Positions 1 to 9,309 are shown, numbered from the stretch's first letter. The stretch: DNA of 64,000 nt from Paracoccaceae bacterium (GCA_009773375.1 WRPH01000011.1:35965-99964); one strand, 5' to 3'. Numbers and translations: made by a program. Notes: generated by a model not told the origin, from the letters alone.

Positions 1-158
1 ACGGTGCCGAACTGAAAACCATCCAAGAGGTGATCACCCTCTCGGTTTTCGCAATCTTCTCGGTGCTCTACCTAAAAGAACCGCTCACCTGGAACCACAT
101 CGTCGGCTTCACCTTCATCGGCCTCGGTGCCTTCTTCATCTTCCACAAATGGACCTGA
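1..158 (+). CDS. DUF486 (DMT-superfamily) membrane protein, C-terminal fragment
   Basis: Only the last ~51 codons are in the window (frame starting at base 3, stop TGA at 156-158). The fragment contains LKTIQEVITLSVF, then LYLKEPLTWNHIVGF, and ends FFIFHKWT. This is the typical end of the small DUF486 proteins, which are four-helix inner-membrane proteins of the drug/metabolite transporter superfamily with no assigned substrate. A family-A repeat unit begins 5 bp after the stop. Family assignment rests on recall of the C-terminal motif only. Confidence 0.7.
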   Translation, partial: GAELKTIQEVITLSVFAIFSVLYLKEPLTWNHIVGFTFIGLGAFFIFHKWT

Positions 159-163
159 TCCGC

Positions 164-200
164 TTCATCTTGGCCCAAATACTCCCCGCGGCGCGCGCCG
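164..200 (+). repeat. Family A/B repeat, single unit
   Basis: TTCATCTTGGCCCAAATACT followed by CCCCGCGG. It matches the arms of the family-A hairpins at 3001, 44865 and 52306, but here no inverted partner follows. It starts directly after the stop codon of the upstream gene. Confidence 0.65.
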
Positions 201-283
201 GAGCCGGTTGGCGGCACGCCAGAGGCGACTAAAAAACCACGCGCCGCAAGGCGCTCAATTTCCGTCCTGCCCGAAAGCCCAAA

Positions 284-1516
284 ATGACCAAACCCGCCGC
301 CGATCTGCCGAAGCCGGTCTTCCTCAACCGCGCCACACCGCCCAAGATCGTCACCCTGACGCTGCTGGCAGGCCTGTCGGCGCTGACGATGAACATCTTC
401 CTGCCCTCGCTGCCCGGCATGGCGGCATGGTTCGACGCGCCCTATTCCCTGATGCAACTCTCGGTGGCGCTCTACCTCGCCCTCTCCTCGGTGCTGCAAA
501 TCCTGATCGGCCCGATCTCCGACCGCTACGGCCGCCGCAAGGTCATCCTCGCCGCGCTCATCCTGTTCCTGATCGCCACCGTCGGCACCCTGCTCGCCCC
601 CAACGCCACGGTCTTTCTGATCTTCCGCATGGCCCAAGCCGTGATCGCCGCCGGCATGGTGCTGTCGCGCGCCGTGGTCCGCGACATGGTCGCCGATGAC
701 GAGGCCGCCTCGATGATCGGCTACGTCACCATGGGCATGAGCCTGGTGCCGATGATCGGCCCGGTGATCGGCGGCCTGCTGGACGAGGCGTTCGGCTGGC
801 AAGCCAACTTCGGCCTGCTGCTCGGCCTCGGCCTGATCGTGCTCGCGCTCACCTGGGCCGACCTCGGTGAAACCGCCACCCTGCAACGGCTGTCCTTCGC
901 CGATCAGCTGCGCACCTACCCCGGCCTGCTGAAATCCCGCCGCTTCTGGGGCTATTGCGGCGCTGCCGCCTTCGCCTCGGGCTGCTTTTACGCCTACCTC
1001 GGCGGCGCGCCCTACGTTGGCAATCAGGTCTACCAGCTCAGCTCCAGCCATATCGGCCTGCTGTTCGCCATCACCGCCGTCGGCTACATGGCCGGCAACT
1101 TCATCGCAGGCCGCTATTCGGTCCGGCTCGGCATGAACAAAATGGTGCTGATCGGCACCCTCGTCACCACCGCAGGCCTCGCCCTGCTCGCGGTGGTCAC
1201 CGCCCTTGGCCAGTCCTCGGCGCTGATCTTCTTCGGCCTCACCATCACCATGGGCCTTGGCAACGGCATCGCCCTGCCCTCCGCCAACGCAGGCATCCTG
1301 TCGGTCCGCCCCGAACTGGCCGGAACCGCCTCCGGCCTCGGCGGCGCGATCATGATCGGCGGCGGCGCAGGCCTTGCCGCACTGGCGGGCGCGATCCTGC
1401 CGCCCGGCTCCACCGAAATGCCGCTGGTCCTGCTGATGCTGGCCTCCTCCATCGCCTCCACGCTCTGCATCCTTGCGGTGATCCGCCGCGCCCGCACCTT
1501 GGGGATTGGCGCTTGA
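284..1516 (+). CDS. Bcr/CflA-family multidrug efflux MFS transporter
   Basis: A 410-residue, 12-helix major facilitator protein of the DHA1 Bcr/CflA type, predicted to export drugs or metabolites across the inner membrane by proton antiport. Seen: an N-terminal segment with NIFLPSLPGMAAWF (helix 1, where the family has an Asp-containing motif), the loop 2-3 signature GPISDRYGRRKVIL, and GYVTMGMSLVPMIGPVIGG in helix 5 (motif C of drug:H+ antiporters). Its stop TGA overlaps the presumed -35 region of the next gene, a regulator 48 bp downstream; the two could be linked, but the substrate cannot be read from sequence. Confidence 0.88.
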   Translation: MTKPAADLPKPVFLNRATPPKIVTLTLLAGLSALTMNIFLPSLPGMAAWFDAPYSLMQLSVALYLALSSVLQILIGPISDRYGRRKVILAALILFLIATVGTLLAPNATVFLIFRMAQAVIAAGMVLSRAVVRDMVADDEAASMIGYVTMGMSLVPMIGPVIGGLLDEAFGWQANFGLLLGLGLIVLALTWADLGETATLQRLSFADQLRTYPGLLKSRRFWGYCGAAAFASGCFYAYLGGAPYVGNQVYQLSSSHIGLLFAITAVGYMAGNFIAGRYSVRLGMNKMVLIGTLVTTAGLALLAVVTALGQSSALIFFGLTITMGLGNGIALPSANAGILSVRPELAGTASGLGGAIMIGGGAGLAALAGAILPPGSTEMPLVLLMLASSIASTLCILAVIRRARTLGIGA

Positions 1517-1525
1517 CGCGATAAC

Positions 1526-1554
1526 TTTGCAAAGCCTACCCTTGGCTTTGCAAA
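1526..1554. promoter_or_regulatory. Predicted ScfR-type operator: two TTTGCAAA palindromes
   Basis: Two perfect 8-bp palindromes TTTGCAAA at 1526-1533 and 1547-1554, with starts 21 bp apart (two helical turns). The second touches the AAAGGAG ribosome-binding site (1552-1558) of the regulator gene at 1565. TTTGCAAA-type sites are the known targets of this regulator family (PccR of Rhodobacter sphaeroides, RamB of actinobacteria). The placement predicts autorepression. The spacing differs from the 4-bp spacer I recall for PccR. Confidence 0.65.
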
Positions 1555-1564
1555 GGAGCGCAGA

Positions 1565-2962
1565 ATGGCCATCCAGAAACTCTACGCCGGTGCCAAACTG
1601 CGCGAGCTGCGCGGTCGGCTCAGCCTGACCCAACGCGCCTTCGCCGATAAGCTCGGCGTCTCGCTGCCCTACCTGAACCAGATGGAAAACAACCATCGCC
1701 CGGTGTCTGCAACGGTGGTGCTGGCGCTGGCGCAGGAATTCGGCCTCGACGTCACCGAACTCAACGCGGGCGAAGGCGAACGCCTGGTGTCAGACATGCG
1801 CGAGGCTCTGGCCGACCCGGTCTTCGCCAAAACCACCCCGCCCCTTGCCGACCTGCGGCTTGCCGCCTCCAACGCCCCCGCGCTGGCCCGCGCCTTCCTC
1901 GATCTGCACCGCGCCTACCGCCAAAGCCACGAACGCCTCGCCTCACTGGACGAGGCTTTGGGCCGCGACGGCGCATCCCTGCGCGCCAGCCCGTGGGAGG
2001 AAGTCCGCGATTTTTTTCACTATTGCGATAATTACGTCGATGCCGTCGACCGCGCCGCCGAACATTTCATATCCAGCGCAGGCCCCGGAAAAGACGCCCT
2101 TATCATCGCAACCGAGGCGCTGAACAAACGTGGCATCGAGGTGTCATTTTCGAACACTGGCCCGTTGCGCCACTTCGACCCCGCCACCCGCACGCTGGCG
2201 CTCTCCGCCCGCGCTGCAAGCCCGACCCAGCGCTTCCAGCTGCTCTATCAGGTTGCCCTGCAAACCCAGAATGAACTGATCGAGGCCACCCTCGATCTCG
2301 CCCGCTTCCAGACCCCCGAGGCGCGCGACATCGCCAAGATCGGCATGGCCAACTACTTCGCCGGGGCCGCGCTGATGCCTTACCGCGCCTTCCTTGATGC
2401 GGCGCAAAAGACCCGCCACGATCTCGAGCGCCTCGCCGACCTGTTCGGCGCTTCGATTGAACAAGTCGCGCACCGGCTGTCCACCCTGCAACGCCCCGGC
2501 GCCAAGGGCATCCCGTTCTTCTTCGTCCGCGTCGATCAGGCCGGCACCATCACCAAACGCCACTCCGCCACCCGGCTGCAATTCGCCCGCTTCGGCGGAG
2601 CCTGCCCGTTGTGGAACGTCCACCGCGCGTTCGAGACCCCCGGCCACTTCCTGCGCCAACTCGCCGAAACCCCCGACGGCGTGCGCTACCTCTGCCTCGC
2701 CCGCGATGTCTCCAAACCCGGCGGCGCGTTCCTCGCCCCGGTGCGCCGCTATGCCATCTGCCTCGGCTGCGAAGTCACCCACGCTTCCAGTCTGGTCTAT
2801 TCCGACGGGCTGGACCTCAAAGGCCGGTTTGAACCGATCGGCATCTCCTGCCGCATCTGCGAGCGCCGCGATTGCCACCAACGCTCGGTGCCCCCGCTCG
2901 AACGCCGCCTGAAAGTCGACCCCGACAAGCGCGGCCTGCTGCCCTACGATATCGCCGATTGA
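1565..2962 (+). CDS. Short-chain fatty acyl-CoA regulator (ScfR family, XRE HTH + DUF2083)
   Basis: A 465-residue transcription factor. Residues ~8-65 are an XRE helix-turn-helix (LRELRGRLSLTQRAFADKLG, then LPYLNQMENN). The middle resembles the IrrE/DUF955 peptidase-like domain. The C-terminus is the DUF2083 domain of ScfR proteins (PccR, RamB), which sense short-chain acyl-CoA and control propionate/acetate carbon genes. Five C-terminal cysteines are grouped as C399xxC402 and C429xxC432xxxxC437, which could bind metal or be redox-active (inference). The start ATG follows AAAGGAG and two TTTGCAAA sites. Target genes are not adjacent; ccr at 55.9 kb, which has a similar upstream site, is a candidate. 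Confidence 0.85.
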   Translation: MAIQKLYAGAKLRELRGRLSLTQRAFADKLGVSLPYLNQMENNHRPVSATVVLALAQEFGLDVTELNAGEGERLVSDMREALADPVFAKTTPPLADLRLAASNAPALARAFLDLHRAYRQSHERLASLDEALGRDGASLRASPWEEVRDFFHYCDNYVDAVDRAAEHFISSAGPGKDALIIATEALNKRGIEVSFSNTGPLRHFDPATRTLALSARAASPTQRFQLLYQVALQTQNELIEATLDLARFQTPEARDIAKIGMANYFAGAALMPYRAFLDAAQKTRHDLERLADLFGASIEQVAHRLSTLQRPGAKGIPFFFVRVDQAGTITKRHSATRLQFARFGGACPLWNVHRAFETPGHFLRQLAETPDGVRYLCLARDVSKPGGAFLAPVRRYAICLGCEVTHASSLVYSDGLDLKGRFEPIGISCRICERRDCHQRSVPPLERRLKVDPDKRGLLPYDIAD

Positions 2963-3000
2963 CAGCGCCCGCCTGCGGCACGACGCCCGAGCCTCCGGCG

Positions 3001-3054
3001 GGAGTATTTTTACCAAGATGAAGCGCACGATCTTCATCTTGGTAAAAATACTCC
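3001..3054. repeat. Family A palindrome, copy 1 (23-bp perfect arms)
   Basis: Left arm 3001-3023 and right arm 3032-3054 are exact reverse complements (arm motif CTTCATCTTGGTAAAAATAC plus TCC), with an 8-nt loop. It lies between the convergent ends of the ScfR gene and the DUF465 gene, so it could act as a bidirectional terminator. A family-C hairpin follows 50 bp later, as at 44865-45027. Confidence 0.9.
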
Positions 3055-3103
3055 CCGCGGAGCGTCAGTCAGCCCCGCCGCAGATCTGCCTTGCAGGCCG
3101 AGA

Positions 3104-3155
3104 CCGCGACAGCCGCGGTTGCGGCCCCCTCGATGGGGGCCAAGACCGCCCCGCC
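3104..3155. repeat. Family C GC hairpin repeat, copy 1
   Basis: CCGCGACAGCCGCGG followed by a hairpin centred on CCCCCTCGATGGGGG. The same block recurs at 44976-45027 and, inverted, at 43531-43583. Two of the three copies sit just downstream of a family-A palindrome. Confidence 0.75.
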
Positions 3156-3171
3156 ACAACGCCCCGCCAAA

Positions 3172-3196
3172 CGAAAAAGACGGGCCAAAGCCCGCC
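3172..3196 (-). terminator. Intrinsic terminator of the DUF465 gene
   Basis: Read on the minus strand: a stem with CGGGC and GCCCG around a short loop, followed by a T-run (AAAAAGA at 3174-3180 on the plus strand). It is about 25 bp past the stop codon of the DUF465 gene. Confidence 0.65.
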
Positions 3197-3218
3197 TTTC
3201 CCGAAACATCAAAGCCGA

Positions 3219-3455
3219 TCAGCCCTTGATATGCATCCAGACGTGATCCTTCAACGCCGCGCGCTTCTTGCGCAGATGCTCTTCTTCTTCCTCGGTCAGC
3301 AGATCCAGCCGCGCTTCCGAACGGTGCACCTTCTCGTTCACCTCGTTATATTCCTGAACCAGCTTGGCGAAATGCGCGTCGTTCTCTTTCATTGCCGAGA
3401 TTCTCAGCGCCTGTGCCGGGAATTCTTCTGCCAGTCCGTGCGGGGTATGTGTCAC
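3219..3455 (-). CDS. YdcH-family DUF465 protein
   Basis: A 78-residue helical protein of the DUF465/YdcH family, small coiled-coil proteins of unknown function common in proteobacteria. It contains NDAHFAKLVQEYNEVNEKVH and a highly charged LTEEEEEHLRKKRAALKD segment, the family's two antiparallel helices. The start is GTG preceded by AAGGAG. It is convergent with the ScfR gene and on the same strand as betA. The intervening region holds a family-D repeat and an AT-rich stretch that probably carries its promoter. Confidence 0.85.
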   Translation of the reverse strand: MTHTPHGLAEEFPAQALRISAMKENDAHFAKLVQEYNEVNEKVHRSEARLDLLTEEEEEHLRKKRAALKDHVWMHIKG

Positions 3456-3577
3456 CTTGTGTCTCCTTTTTCCGGTTCGGGGGTCAGATTAGGCGGCGGT
3501 TTCCCGACACGCTTTGACCTTGATCAAACCAGGCAGCCTTGTCGCCAAAAGATTAATCACAGGTAAAAGATTTTAGC

Positions 3578-3624
3578 TAACCCCTTGAAATTCAGAAATT
3601 TCGCCCAATGCCCACATGCGGACA
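3578..3624. repeat. Family D element, copy 1 (47 bp)
   Basis: Begins TAACCCCTTGAAATTCAG and ends GCCCACATGCGGACA. It aligns without large gaps to copies at 18114, 20311 and 46475 (inverted). It ends 12 bp from the betA stop codon. Confidence 0.7.
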
Positions 3625-3635
3625 CCGGGCATTTC

Positions 3636-5300
3636 TCAGCGCTGGCTGGTCCGCCAGTTCGGGTTGATCACCGGCTCCAGATTGGATTTCGCCAGCTTGC
3701 GCCCCAGAATGTGATCCGCCGCCTTCTCGCCGGTCATGATCGACGGCCCGTTCAGATTGCCGTTCGTCACCTGCGGGAAGATAGAGCTGTCGGCCACCCG
3801 CAGCCCCTCCACCCCGATCACCCGGCACTCCTGATCCACCACCGCCAGCGGATCATCGCGGCGCCCCATCCGGCAGGTGCCGCAGGGGTGATAAGCGCTC
3901 TCGACATGCTCTTTCAGGAAGGCATCCAGTTCAGCATCGCTTTGCAAGCCCACCCCCGGCTGAATCTCGGCCTTCACATGCCCCTTCATCGCCGGCTGCT
4001 CGAAAATCTCCCGCGTCAGCCGCACACAAGCGCGGAAATCCTCCCAATCACTGGGGTCCGACATGTAGTTGAACAGGATCTTCGGCGCATCCTTCGGATC
4101 GCCCGACCGCAACGTCACCGCCCCGCGCGACTTGCTGCGCATTGGCCCGACATGCACCTGAAAGCCATGCCCGCCCGCCGCTGCCTTGCCGTCATAGCGC
4201 ACCGCAATCGGCAGGAAGTGATATTCGATATCCGGATAATCCACCCCGGCCTTGCTGCGAATAAACGCACAAGACTCGAACTGGTTGCTCGCCCCCAGGC
4301 CCTTGCCGGTGAACAGCCACTGCGCCCCGATGATCGCCTTGCCCCACAGGTTCCAGTATTTATACAGCGTGATCGGCTTGGCGGCCTGAAACTGCATGTA
4401 AATCTCAAGATGATCCTGCAAGTTCGCGCCCACGCCCGGCCGGTCCGCCACCACCTCGATGCCATGCGCCCGCAACGCCTCGGCATCGCCGATCCCCGAC
4501 AGCATCAGAATCTTCGGCGAGTTGATCGACGAAGCCGCCACGATCACCTCGGATGCGGCGCGGATCACCTCGACCTTGCCGCCGCGTTCGATCTCGACCC
4601 CCACCGCGCGGCCCTGCTCGATCAACACCTTGCGGGCAAAACCCTTGACCAGCGTGACATTCCCCGATTTCAGCGCCGGTTTCAGATAGGCATTCGCCGC
4701 AGACCAGCGCACGCCTTTCCAGATCGTCGCCTCCATCGCGCCGAAACCTTCCTGCGCCTGGCCGTTGTAATCCGAGGTCACCGGATAACCTGCCTGCCGC
4801 CCCGCCTCGATAAAGGCATTGAACAACGGGTTCTTGCGCGGCCCGCGCGAGATGTGCAGCGGCCCGGAATTGCCGCGATACGCCGCATCGCCCGAGGCCG
4901 ACCCATCCGGCTCGCCGTGCCAGTTTTCCATCCGCTGGAAATACGGCAGCACATCGGCATAGGACCAGCCCTGCGCGCCCATTTCCTCCCAAGTGTCATA
5001 GTCGCGGGCATGGCCGCGCACATAGACCATGCCATTGATCGAAGACGACCCGCCAATCACCTTGCCGCGCGGTGTGGCCAGCCGCCGCCCGCCCAGATGC
5101 GGCTCAGGTTCCGACTGAAAGCCCCAGTCGTACATCCCCATGTTCATCGGATAAGACAGCGCCGCCGGCATCTGGATGAACGGGCCACGGTCAGAGCCGC
5201 CTTGTTCGATCACCACAACCTTCTTGCCCGCCTCGCCCAGCCGGTAAGCCATTGCCGACCCTGCCGACCCCGACCCGATGATCACATAATCCGCCGTCAT
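3636..5300 (-). CDS. betA: Choline dehydrogenase
   Basis: A 554-residue GMC-family flavoprotein oxidising choline to betaine aldehyde at the membrane; second-last step of glycine betaine synthesis. Seen: the N-terminal FAD-binding motif [18 protein letters not shown], the GMC signature region [20 protein letters not shown], and the C-terminal catalytic HPCGTCRMG plus [10 protein letters not shown]. The ATG at 5300 is preferred over the one at 5306 because AGGAG directly abuts the upstream ATG and is 6 nt from this one, and homologues begin M-x-ADYVI. It is the last gene of betI-betB-betA. Confidence 0.95.
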   Translation of the reverse strand: MTADYVIIGSGSAGSAMAYRLGEAGKKVVVIEQGGSDRGPFIQMPAALSYPMNMGMYDWGFQSEPEPHLGGRRLATPRGKVIGGSSSINGMVYVRGHARDYDTWEEMGAQGWSYADVLPYFQRMENWHGEPDGSASGDAAYRGNSGPLHISRGPRKNPLFNAFIEAGRQAGYPVTSDYNGQAQEGFGAMEATIWKGVRWSAANAYLKPALKSGNVTLVKGFARKVLIEQGRAVGVEIERGGKVEVIRAASEVIVAASSINSPKILMLSGIGDAEALRAHGIEVVADRPGVGANLQDHLEIYMQFQAAKPITLYKYWNLWGKAIIGAQWLFTGKGLGASNQFESCAFIRSKAGVDYPDIEYHFLPIAVRYDGKAAAGGHGFQVHVGPMRSKSRGAVTLRSGDPKDAPKILFNYMSDPSDWEDFRACVRLTREIFEQPAMKGHVKAEIQPGVGLQSDAELDAFLKEHVESAYHPCGTCRMGRRDDPLAVVDQECRVIGVEGLRVADSSIFPQVTNGNLNGPSIMTGEKAADHILGRKLAKSNLEPVINPNWRTSQR

Positions 5301-5364
5301 CTTCATCTCCTGCCCGCTTAAACGGGCGCATCTTTTGCTTCACGATTTCACCAACGAGGCCAGT

Positions 5365-6816
5365 TCAGTAGGGCGCGTCAACTGGCCCCATGCCGACGTA
5401 AACGCTCTTGATCTGGCTGTAATGCTCCACCGCCGCATGGCCGTTTTCACGCCCCACGCCCGAGGATTTCACCCCGCCAAACGGCGCTTCCACCGGCGTC
5501 AGGTTATAGGCGTTGATCCAGCAGGTGCCCGCCTGCAGCGCGCCAATCACCCGGTGCGCGCGGGTCAGATCGGCGGTGAACACCCCCGCCGCCAGCCCGA
5601 ATTCCGTGGCATTCGCCCGCGCCACCACCTCGGCTTCGGTGTCGAAATCCAGCACCGCCATCACCGGGCCGAACACCTCTTCGCGCGCAATCGTCATGGT
5701 ATCGGTCACATCGGCAAACACTGTTGGCTGCACGAAACACTCGCCCGCCGGATCACGCCCGCCACCACAGATCAGCGTCGCGCCCTCGGCTTTCGCCGTC
5801 TCGATATAGCCCAGAACCTTGACCATCTGCGCCACCGACACCAACGGCCCCATCTGCGTCGCCGCGTCCAAAGGATCGCCCAGCACAATCGCCGCCGTCC
5901 GTTCTGCCAGCCGTTTCAAGAACTTGGCCTTGATACCCTTTTGCACAAAAACCCGCGTGCCATTCGAACACACCTGCCCTGCGGAATAGAAATTCCCCAG
6001 CATCGCAGCCCCGACAGCATCCTCCACGCTGGCATCATCGAACACCAGAATCGGGGATTTCCCGCCCAATTCCATCGTCACATGCCGCACGCCCGCCGCC
6101 GCCGCCGCGTAAACCTTCTGCCCCGTCGGCACCGATCCGGTCAGCGATACCTTCGCCACCCGCCGATCCGTCACCAACGAAGCCCCGACCGCACCGCGTC
6201 CCTGCACCACGTTGAACAGCCCCGCAGGCAGCCCGGCTTCGATAAAAATCTCGGCCAGTTTCAACGCGCCCAGCGGCGTAACCTCCGAAGGCTTGAACAC
6301 CATCGCATTGCCCAAAGCCAAGGCCGGAGCCGACTTCCAGCAGGCGATCTGGCTGGGGTAATTCCACGCGCCGATGCCAACGCAGACCCCCAAGGCCTCG
6401 CGGATAGTATAGACAAAATCGCGGCCCAGCGGGATGGTCTCGCCGCCCAGCGTGGGCGCAAGCCCGGCGAAATACTCCAGCGCATCCGCCCCCGACGGCC
6501 AATCGGCCACCAGCGTTTCCTGGATCGGCTTGCCGGTATCCAGCGTCTCCAGCCGCGCCAGGTCCGGGTTGCGCTCGCGGATCAGATCCGCCGCGCACCG
6601 CAAGATCCGCGCCCGTTCGACCGGCCGCTTCGCAGCCCAGGCCGCCTGCGCCGCCGCTGCCCCCGCCAAAGCCGCCTCGATCACCGCAGGCGTCGCCTCG
6701 TGCAGCCGCGCAATCACCGCGCCGGTGGCAGGGTAAATCACCTCGATCACCGCCCCCGCCGTATCTTCCACATAAGCACCATTCACAAAATGGCTCGCTT
6801 GCGGTTGTGCGATCAT
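5365..6816 (-). CDS. betB: Betaine-aldehyde dehydrogenase
   Basis: A 483-residue NAD(P)-dependent aldehyde dehydrogenase converting betaine aldehyde to glycine betaine. Seen: the catalytic Glu region [12 protein letters not shown] and the catalytic Cys region [15 protein letters not shown], and the C-terminal [20 protein letters not shown] typical of BetB. Its ATG overlaps the betI stop by 4 bp (ATGA), indicating translational coupling. betA follows after 64 nt. Confidence 0.95.
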   Translation of the reverse strand: MIAQPQASHFVNGAYVEDTAGAVIEVIYPATGAVIARLHEATPAVIEAALAGAAAAQAAWAAKRPVERARILRCAADLIRERNPDLARLETLDTGKPIQETLVADWPSGADALEYFAGLAPTLGGETIPLGRDFVYTIREALGVCVGIGAWNYPSQIACWKSAPALALGNAMVFKPSEVTPLGALKLAEIFIEAGLPAGLFNVVQGRGAVGASLVTDRRVAKVSLTGSVPTGQKVYAAAAAGVRHVTMELGGKSPILVFDDASVEDAVGAAMLGNFYSAGQVCSNGTRVFVQKGIKAKFLKRLAERTAAIVLGDPLDAATQMGPLVSVAQMVKVLGYIETAKAEGATLICGGGRDPAGECFVQPTVFADVTDTMTIAREEVFGPVMAVLDFDTEAEVVARANATEFGLAAGVFTADLTRAHRVIGALQAGTCWINAYNLTPVEAPFGGVKSSGVGRENGHAAVEHYSQIKSVYVGMGPVDAPY

Positions 6817-7397
6817 AGCACTGCCCTTTCCAGTTTCGCATTCAGATAGGCCGTGGCCACCGCCACCGCCTCGGCCCCGTCCGGAGCCCCGGTTTTCAGC
6901 ACTTCGCGCAGGTAAAGCCCGTCAATCAGCGCGCCCAGACCATCGGCAATCGGCTCTGCCCGGTCCCCCGCCAAGGGCCGCAGCCCTGCCAGCAGGTTTG
7001 ATCGCAGCCGCCGCTGATAGACCTTCAGCAGCCGCTTGGCCTCAGGCACCGTCTGCGCCAGCACCCAGAAATTGAGCCAGGCCCCCACCGCCTCGCGCCG
7101 GAAATTCGCCGCGCTGAAACTGGCCGCCAAAATTGCCCGCAACCGCGCCTCCGGCCCATGCGCCAGATGCAGCGCGCCGCGCACTTCCGCCCCGTAAAGC
7201 GACAGGATATGCCGCATCGCCGCAAGAAAGATGTCTTCCTTGCTGCCGAAATAGTGATGCGCCAGCGCGCTCGACATCCCCGCCCGCTTGGCGATCTGGC
7301 TGACGGTCACGTCCAACGACCCCGCCCGCCCGATCTCGACAATCGTGGCTTTGACGAGGGCCGCCTTTCGGATAGGCTCCATTCCAAGCTTCGGCAT
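6813..7397 (-). CDS. betI: Choline-responsive TetR-family repressor BetI
   Basis: A 194-residue TetR regulator. The start [14 protein letters not shown] is the usual BetI N-terminus, so I use it rather than an in-frame ATG 30 bp upstream. The helix-turn-helix lies in [20 protein letters not shown]. BetI represses bet genes and is relieved by choline. The gene is first in betI-betB-betA and is divergent from choX across 86 bp that contains a 20-bp inverted repeat resembling a BetI operator. No choline sulfatase gene (betC) is in the operon, unlike in some relatives. Confidence 0.93.
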   Translation of the reverse strand: MPKLGMEPIRKAALVKATIVEIGRAGSLDVTVSQIAKRAGMSSALAHHYFGSKEDIFLAAMRHILSLYGAEVRGALHLAHGPEARLRAILAASFSAANFRREAVGAWLNFWVLAQTVPEAKRLLKVYQRRLRSNLLAGLRPLAGDRAEPIADGLGALIDGLYLREVLKTGAPDGAEAVAVATAYLNAKLERAVL

Positions 7398-7444
7398 GTG
7401 CGCGCCCTTGATAATAATGCTTGCCAAAGGTAGCTAGCTTGAAG

Positions 7445-7464
7445 TTTATTGACTCGTCAATCAA
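7445..7464. promoter_or_regulatory. Predicted BetI operator
   Basis: A 20-bp imperfect palindrome TTTATTGACTCGTCAATCAA (TTnATTGACnnGTCAATnAA), between betI and choX. Position and sequence fit a BetI site controlling both divergent units. It lies 19 bp upstream of the choX ATG and just upstream of its GGGAG ribosome-binding site. Confidence 0.75.
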
Positions 7465-7483
7465 CAAAAACAGGGAGCCCTGA

Positions 7484-8413
7484 ATGTCCATCAAAACCGC
7501 GCTGCTTGCCTCCGCCGTTACCTTCGCCCTTGCCGGGTCTGCCTTTGCTGCGGGCTGCGACAAGATCGTGTTCTCGGATGTGGGCTGGACCGACATCACC
7601 GCCACCACCGCCGCGACCACGCTGGTTCTGGAAGCACTTGGTTACAAAACCGAAACCAAGGTGCTGTCGGTTCCCGTCACCTACACCGGCCTTGCCGGCG
7701 GCGATATTGACGTCTTCCTCGGCAACTGGATGCCGACGATGGAGGCCGATCTGGCCCCCTACCGCGATGCCAAAACCGTGGAAACCGTGCGCACCAACCT
7801 GGAAGGCGCGAAATACACCCTCGCCACCAACGAGGCAGGTGCGGCGCTTGGCATCAAGGATTTCAAAGACATCGCCACCCAGAAAGACGCGCTGGAAGGC
7901 AAGATCTACGGCATCGAGCCGGGCAATGACGGCAACCGCCTGATCCTCGACATGATCGCAACCGGCCCGTTCGGTCTGGATGGCTTTGACGTGGTGGAAT
8001 CCTCGGAACAGGGCATGTTGGCCGAGGTCGCCAAGGCCAGTGGCGATGCCAAGCCGATCATCTTCCTTGGCTGGGAACCCCACCCGATGAACGCCAACTT
8101 CAAGATGACCTATCTGACCGGCGGCGATGACTACTTCGGCCCGAATTTTGGCGGCGCTGTGGTCGATACCAACGTGCGCGCAGGCTACCTCGCAGAATGC
8201 CCGAACACCGGCAAACTGTTGCAAAACCTCGCCTTCACCCTGCCGATGGAAAATGAAATCATGGGCGCAATCCTGAACGACGGCGCTGATCCGCGCGATG
8301 CCGCCAAGGCATGGCTCGCCGCCAACACCGGCACCTGGGAAGCCTGGCTTGACGGCGTGACCACCAAGGACGGTGGCGACGCCAAGGCAGCCGTGGCAGC
8401 AGCCCTGCAATAA
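7484..8413 (+). CDS. choX: Choline ABC transporter substrate-binding protein
   Basis: A 309-residue periplasmic binding protein. A signal peptide (MSIKTALLASAVTFALAGSA, cleavage after AFA) precedes GCDKIVFSDVGWTDITATTA. The aromatic-rich core (VFLGNWMPTMEADL, FLGWEPHPMN) fits the ChoX family, which binds quaternary ammonium groups through an aromatic box. It feeds choline to ChoWV for oxidation by BetAB. A strong hairpin in the 62-bp gap before choW probably limits read-through and keeps the binding protein in excess. Confidence 0.93.
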   Translation: MSIKTALLASAVTFALAGSAFAAGCDKIVFSDVGWTDITATTAATTLVLEALGYKTETKVLSVPVTYTGLAGGDIDVFLGNWMPTMEADLAPYRDAKTVETVRTNLEGAKYTLATNEAGAALGIKDFKDIATQKDALEGKIYGIEPGNDGNRLILDMIATGPFGLDGFDVVESSEQGMLAEVAKASGDAKPIIFLGWEPHPMNANFKMTYLTGGDDYFGPNFGGAVVDTNVRAGYLAECPNTGKLLQNLAFTLPMENEIMGAILNDGADPRDAAKAWLAANTGTWEAWLDGVTTKDGGDAKAAVAAALQ

Positions 8414-8423
8414 TCAAGACTTG

Positions 8424-8451
8424 GGCCCCGGTTCACCGCCGGGGCCTTTCC
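8424..8451 (+). terminator. Intercistronic hairpin after choX
   Basis: Stem GGCCCCGG / CCGGGGCC with a 7-nt loop, followed by TTTCCTT. It lies inside the choXWV operon, so it is likely a partial terminator or 3'-end stabiliser of a choX transcript. Confidence 0.65.
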
Positions 8452-8475
8452 TTATCTTGAACCAAGCGGGGGCAC

Positions 8476-9309
8476 ATGGACTGGCTGACCGACTACAAGA
8501 TCCCCGTCGGCAAGACGGCGAAGATCGTTAATGATTGGCTGAACGACAATCTGGGCGGATTTTTTGACGCGGTTTCCTTCGTGATGGAAGCCATGATCAA
8601 TGGCATCCTCTGGCTGCTGCAATCACCACATCCGTTTGTGATCATTGCGCTTTTCGTAGGCCTGACCTGGTATCTGCAACGCAACTGGAAGGTCTGCCTC
8701 GGCGTGACCTTGGGCTTTATGTTCATCCTGAACCAAGGCTACTGGGAAGAAACCACCGAAAGCCTGACGCTGATCCTGTCGTCCTGCGTGGTCTGCATGG
8801 GGCTGGGCGTGCCGATCGGCATCGCCGCCGCGCACCGCCCGCGGCTTTACACCGCCATGGTGCCGGTGCTGGACCTGATGCAGACCCTGCCGACCTTCGT
8901 TTACCTGATCCCGGCCATCGTGTTCTTTGGCCTTGGCATGGTGCCCGGCCTGATCGCCACGGTGATCTTCGTGCTGCCCGCGCCGATCCGGCTGACGCAT
9001 CTGGGCGTCTCCACCACCCCCACCGCCTTGCTGGAGGCCGCAACCGCCTTCGGTGCCACCCCGAAACAACGGCTGTGGAAGGTGGAACTGCCTTTCGCTT
9101 TCCCGCAGATCATGGCCGGGTTGAACCAGACCATCATGCTGTCGCTGTCGATGGTGGTGATCGCAGCGCTTGTCGGCGCGAACGGGTTGGGCGTGCCGGT
9201 GGTGCGGGCGCTGAACTCGGTCAACACCGCACTTGGCTTTGAATCCGGCTTCATCATCGTGGTGGTGGCCATCCTGTTGGACCGTAGCTTGCGGGTGACG
9301 CGCAAATGA
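8476..9309 (+). CDS. choW: Choline ABC transporter permease
   Basis: A 277-residue inner-membrane permease of the ProW/ChoW type with about six transmembrane helices. The EAA loop region (LLEAATAFGATPKQRLWKVE) contacts the ATPase. The start is at GGGGGCACATGG. The last codons overlap the choV start (ATGA), so the two are translationally coupled. It completes the choline importer with ChoX and ChoV. Confidence 0.93.
   Translation: MDWLTDYKIPVGKTAKIVNDWLNDNLGGFFDAVSFVMEAMINGILWLLQSPHPFVIIALFVGLTWYLQRNWKVCLGVTLGFMFILNQGYWEETTESLTLILSSCVVCMGLGVPIGIAAAHRPRLYTAMVPVLDLMQTLPTFVYLIPAIVFFGLGMVPGLIATVIFVLPAPIRLTHLGVSTTPTALLEAATAFGATPKQRLWKVELPFAFPQIMAGLNQTIMLSLSMVVIAALVGANGLGVPVVRALNSVNTALGFESGFIIVVVAILLDRSLRVTRK

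Noticed and set aside
68..1696. 1.6-kb open frame on the minus strand
   Set aside because: Antisense to the MFS transporter; low-complexity G/Q/D/H-rich translation with no domain-like sequence.
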